A stretch of DNA of 9,104 bases from Lentisphaeria bacterium (GTDB taxonomy: Bacteria > Verrucomicrobiota > Lentisphaeria > Oligosphaerales > Oligosphaeraceae): NCBI GenBank assembly GCA_024405235.1, contig JAKSPA010000057.1, positions 1 to 9,104 on the forward strand, written 5' to 3'. Of this stretch, positions 6,698 through 9,104 are shown piece by piece. Under the pieces are notes generated by a model. That model was not told the DNA's origin, made no database searches, and saw only the letters and a list, made by a program, of their open reading frames with translations. Position 1 is the first letter of the stretch; each line of letters begins with the position of its first letter. The position numbers and the translations under genes were made by a program.

Positions 6698-8485
6698 CTA
6701 CTTCTCCAGCATGATGTCGCGAAGGTGCTGAATATCCTCGCGAGTGAATCCCAAAGACAGAACGTAATTCTCGACTCGCTCGTTGATTGTCGCACCTTCA
6801 TAGTTGTCAAAGACCTTGACAAGATGATCGAAGAGTCGATCATGACGGAATTCCGTGCTGGAATTCCAGAATCCCGTGACCTCCCAATCCAAATAGAGTT
6901 CCTCTTCGCAAACGCCCAAAAGCGCATTTATGATGAATGCAACGGCACCTGTGCGATCCTGCCCTGCGATGCAGTGGAAGTCGATAGGATAGTTCTTTTC
7001 GTCCAAAAAGACTTTGAAAACCTCCGTGAAGGCCTTTCTGCCGGAACCGCCGCTCATGCCAGCGTACGAAGAAGAAGGAATGTGGAACCAGACGACATCG
7101 TCTCCCAGCGGAGAGCCAGTCATGCCAAGGCATTCTATATCGCTTCGCAGGTCGATTTCACTTTTGATGCGCATGACATCAAGCATGTATCTGCGTCCTT
7201 CCTCCGTAACGACCACCTTGCCAGGCGTGAACATCTCCTTGCCGTTCGCATCCTTCTTGATGACCCTTCTCATATTGTCAAGAGAACCGAGAAGCACTTT
7301 CTTGATGGACGCGATAACCTGATCGCGCGTCATCTTGGTTTCAAGCGGGCCGTAATGCCATGCGAAGCCGCCGCTGCCGCTGCCGACAACGACAGTCACG
7401 AGATTGCGGCCCTTCTTGACTGGAAGCGCCATGAAATAGTTCGACTTGCCCGTCGTCTTCTTGTTGCCTTTCCACATGTCATAGATGACTTCATTGTTGA
7501 CGGCAAGCTGCCAAAAATAATCCGCTCCGCATTGGAATGGCACAAGACCATCCTCTGGAGCATCGACATACTGCATGAAAACCGCAGGCATGGCCTCGTG
7601 ATGTGGTTCCAGACGGATCGCATTGTCGCCCGCATCGCCAGTCATCTTGACACCGTCGCCGCCCATGATGCTTTCCGGAATCTCCTTGATGTTGAAGATT
7701 TCGGTCAGATCCGACTCGCTGAAAGCATTCTTCTTCGGACGGAAGACCATCCACTCCCTGCTGACCAGTGCGGGAAGCAAATCGCCCGTGGTATTTTCAA
7801 GTTCATGCAGCGTCTTATCCACAGACGCCTTGATCTTGCGCGCGTTTTCGTTGGTCGCAACATACTCGTCAAGAGTATAATATGTCGGCACGGCATTGCG
7901 ATTGAGACCGCCAGTGCGATAGACCATGTTCTGCTTCACGCGACGGCCATCCAGACCAATGCGACCGCCAAGATCGCGGACATTATAGACATTAGGCACC
8001 CGCATGAGGCGCGGCGCGATGTCCGCAGTCGTGAAAACGCCGACCCTCGATTCATGCGAACCGCCTGTCACCCCCCAATAGTATTTCGCGGCGATCATGA
8101 GATTGTCCACAGCGACGCTTTTCTCTTTCGTTGTGTATTCCATGCAGGTGCCTGCAGCGAAATCCTTCGTAGTTGACAGAATCACTTTGTACTCTTCCGC
8201 ATCCACGTCGCTCTCCCAGACAAGCTTGACTTTCTTCTGATGGAATCCCTCGGACATCATCTCGACACGGCACTTCGCATCGGCAAAATACGCACGGCGC
8301 TCCGCGCGCGGCATCTTGACATATTTCAGCTGAATCGGCGTGAGCAGGCACTGTTCCGCATCGTTATCGGGAGCGGTGATGCGAATGACATTAGAAGCGC
8401 AACTGGCAAGCAGAACGACTGCCACCAATGAAAGAAAGAATGAACGGAAGTTTTTCATATTCTGGTTTTGTTTGTTATGTTGCAT
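6698..8485 (-). CDS. Lipoprotein with fibronectin-III-like domain and a tyrosine/dual-specificity phosphatase domain interrupted by a beta-sandwich insert
   Basis: Predicted envelope-anchored phosphatase. Seen (numbering from the ATG at 8485): a hydrophobic signal (16-28) ending in lipobox LASC with C29 as the acylated residue; a FnIII-like beta-sandwich (about 84-153, VKLVWES...YYWGV...RVGVFTT); the first part of a Y_phosphatase3-type domain, NVYNVRDLGG (165-174) and MVYRTGGLN (187-195); an inserted module of roughly 230 residues; then the second part, IDLRSDIE (444-451) and the P-loop HCIAGQDRTG (504-513) with nucleophile C505 and R511. The insert contains FQCGADYFWQLAVN (317-330) and PVKKGRNLVTVVVGSGSGGFAW (355-376), a jelly-roll pattern typical of sugar-binding-like modules in PVC bacteria. 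The related family includes MptpB/LipA-type phosphatases acting on phosphotyrosine and phosphoinositides; the substrate here is unknown. Met10 (8458) gives a tighter signal peptide but lacks a ribosome binding site; the first ATG has only a weak AGG 4 bases upstream. It begins 15 bases after tsaB, so co-transcription is likely. Confidence 0.85.
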   Translation of the reverse strand: MQHNKQNQNMKNFRSFFLSLVAVVLLASCASNVIRITAPDNDAEQCLLTPIQLKYVKMPRAERRAYFADAKCRVEMMSEGFHQKKVKLVWESDVDAEEYKVILSTTKDFAAGTCMEYTTKEKSVAVDNLMIAAKYYWGVTGGSHESRVGVFTTADIAPRLMRVPNVYNVRDLGGRIGLDGRRVKQNMVYRTGGLNRNAVPTYYTLDEYVATNENARKIKASVDKTLHELENTTGDLLPALVSREWMVFRPKKNAFSESDLTEIFNIKEIPESIMGGDGVKMTGDAGDNAIRLEPHHEAMPAVFMQYVDAPEDGLVPFQCGADYFWQLAVNNEVIYDMWKGNKKTTGKSNYFMALPVKKGRNLVTVVVGSGSGGFAWHYGPLETKMTRDQVIASIKKVLLGSLDNMRRVIKKDANGKEMFTPGKVVVTEEGRRYMLDVMRIKSEIDLRSDIECLGMTGSPLGDDVVWFHIPSSSYAGMSGGSGRKAFTEVFKVFLDEKNYPIDFHCIAGQDRTGAVAFIINALLGVCEEELYLDWEVTGFWNSSTEFRHDRLFDHLVKVFDNYEGATINERVENYVLSLGFTREDIQHLRDIMLEK

Positions 8486-8500
8486 TTACCTGACAGAGAA

Positions 8501-9104
8501 TCAACTTTTGCGAAGAACCGCTGGTTTCACGAATACTGCCTGTCGGACATACAGCGGTGCCGTTGATTTTTCACAGCCATCCCAATCGGCAGGCCATGGA
8601 TAGAGCGCTTCCGGAGCCGCGACAAGAGCCGACGCGGGAACGCCATCGACAAGCGTAGCGGACACACCATCTGGAAGCATCCCTATAACCGCCTCTTGCG
8701 CAGTTAGATAGCAATCGCACTTACATGACTGCTGCAAAAGCGACGCGGGAAGAATCGGTTCTGGTTCGTCCTGCATGACGAGAAGACCGTCCGCCTCTCG
8801 CACGAACCGTTCGAAAAGCAATTCGCCGCAACGTCCGTCATGGAGCACGCCGACGCTTCGCGCTTCGTCAGGTGCCTGAGCGGCGAGAGCGTATGCGGAA
8901 GGCACTCCGCGCATAGGCGCTCCGCTGACCAAAGCGACGCCTTTGACCATCGCAATGCCGCATCGCAATCCGGCGAAGGAGCCTGGTCCGATTCCGACAG
9001 TCCAGCGGCCGACCTCCTTGAGCGTGGTGCCGACAGCTTCGAGCTGCTTCATCACCCACGGAAGAAGCAGTCTGTCGCTTTCGCGTCCGACCGCCTCGAA
9101 ATTT
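8501..9104 (-). CDS. tsaB: TsaB, tRNA threonylcarbamoyladenosine (t6A37) biosynthesis protein, N-terminus beyond window
   Basis: TsaB is the catalytically inactive ASKHA-fold paralogue that pairs with TsaD (and TsaE) to add the threonylcarbamoyl group to A37 of ANN-decoding tRNAs in the cytoplasm. Seen: reading back from the window edge, RESDRLLLPWVMKQLEAVG, matching the helix that precedes the family signature; WTVGIGPGSFAGLRCGIAMVKG, the hallmark GxGPGSFTGLRxG motif with Ala for Thr; HDGRCGELLFERF, corresponding to the DARxGEVYxxxF strand; and the C-terminal PLYVR typical of TsaB. The frame stays open to the right edge, so the first internal start codons (GTG/ATG at 9055-9050) are not the real start; roughly 30-40 N-terminal residues, with the IDTS motif, lie outside. 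About 200 of the usual 220-235 residues are visible. The end is normal, with TGA at 8503-8501. Confidence 0.93.
   Translation of the reverse strand, partial: NFEAVGRESDRLLLPWVMKQLEAVGTTLKEVGRWTVGIGPGSFAGLRCGIAMVKGVALVSGAPMRGVPSAYALAAQAPDEARSVGVLHDGRCGELLFERFVREADGLLVMQDEPEPILPASLLQQSCKCDCYLTAQEAVIGMLPDGVSATLVDGVPASALVAAPEALYPWPADWDGCEKSTAPLYVRQAVFVKPAVLRKS

Noticed and set aside
6632..8176. A 514-codon open frame on the + strand opposite the lipoprotein phosphatase
   Set aside because: It lies antisense to a gene with a lipobox and clear phosphatase motifs; its translation is rich in His, Arg and Ile with no recognisable domain, as expected of a shadow frame in GC-biased coding DNA.

Overview
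The window holds five protein-coding genes, one cut by the right edge and one possibly cut by the left edge. There are no RNA genes, insertion sequences or CRISPR arrays. Moderately high GC, Shine-Dalgarno starts, a large cytoplasmic multidomain protein of unrecognised family, a DegT-type aminotransferase beside it, a GH95-like glycosidase and a lipoprotein carrying a 'GADxFxxLxVN' beta-sandwich all suggest a member of the PVC group (Lentisphaerota, Kiritimatiellota or Verrucomicrobiota), probably a glycan-degrading host-associated or gut bacterium. This assignment is inference from gene style; no phylogenetic marker was compared.

Left part (5-2122, + strand): a GH95-like glycoside hydrolase (alpha-L-fucosidase/alpha-L-galactosidase family) with the family's catalytic motifs and no visible export signal. 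It converges on a minus-strand pair. The 167-bp gap between them holds a strong hairpin, placed to act as a terminator for the minus-strand pair and perhaps for both sides.

Middle part (2290-6485, - strand): a two-gene operon. The upstream gene is a DegT/DnrJ/EryC1/StrS PLP-dependent aminotransferase with a strong ribosome binding site. The downstream gene, 26 bp later, encodes a 975-residue protein with N-terminal beta-sandwich modules, a probable (alpha/beta)-barrel core and a C-terminal GATase-like domain, an architecture resembling GH42-type or related glycosidases but with no family I can name. Upstream of the operon is a 212-bp intergenic region with a perfect 8-bp inverted repeat next to the ribosome binding site. 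Together with the GH95-like enzyme, this looks like a small locus for intracellular breakdown or remodelling of an unusual (amino- or deoxy-)sugar glycan.

Right part (6698-9104, - strand): the housekeeping gene tsaB (tRNA t6A synthesis), truncated by the window edge, followed 15 bp later by a lipoprotein with a tyrosine/dual-specificity phosphatase domain. The phosphatase is interrupted by a separate beta-sandwich module and preceded by a fibronectin-III-like domain. This nested phosphatase and the orphan 975-residue protein are the most novel items in the window.
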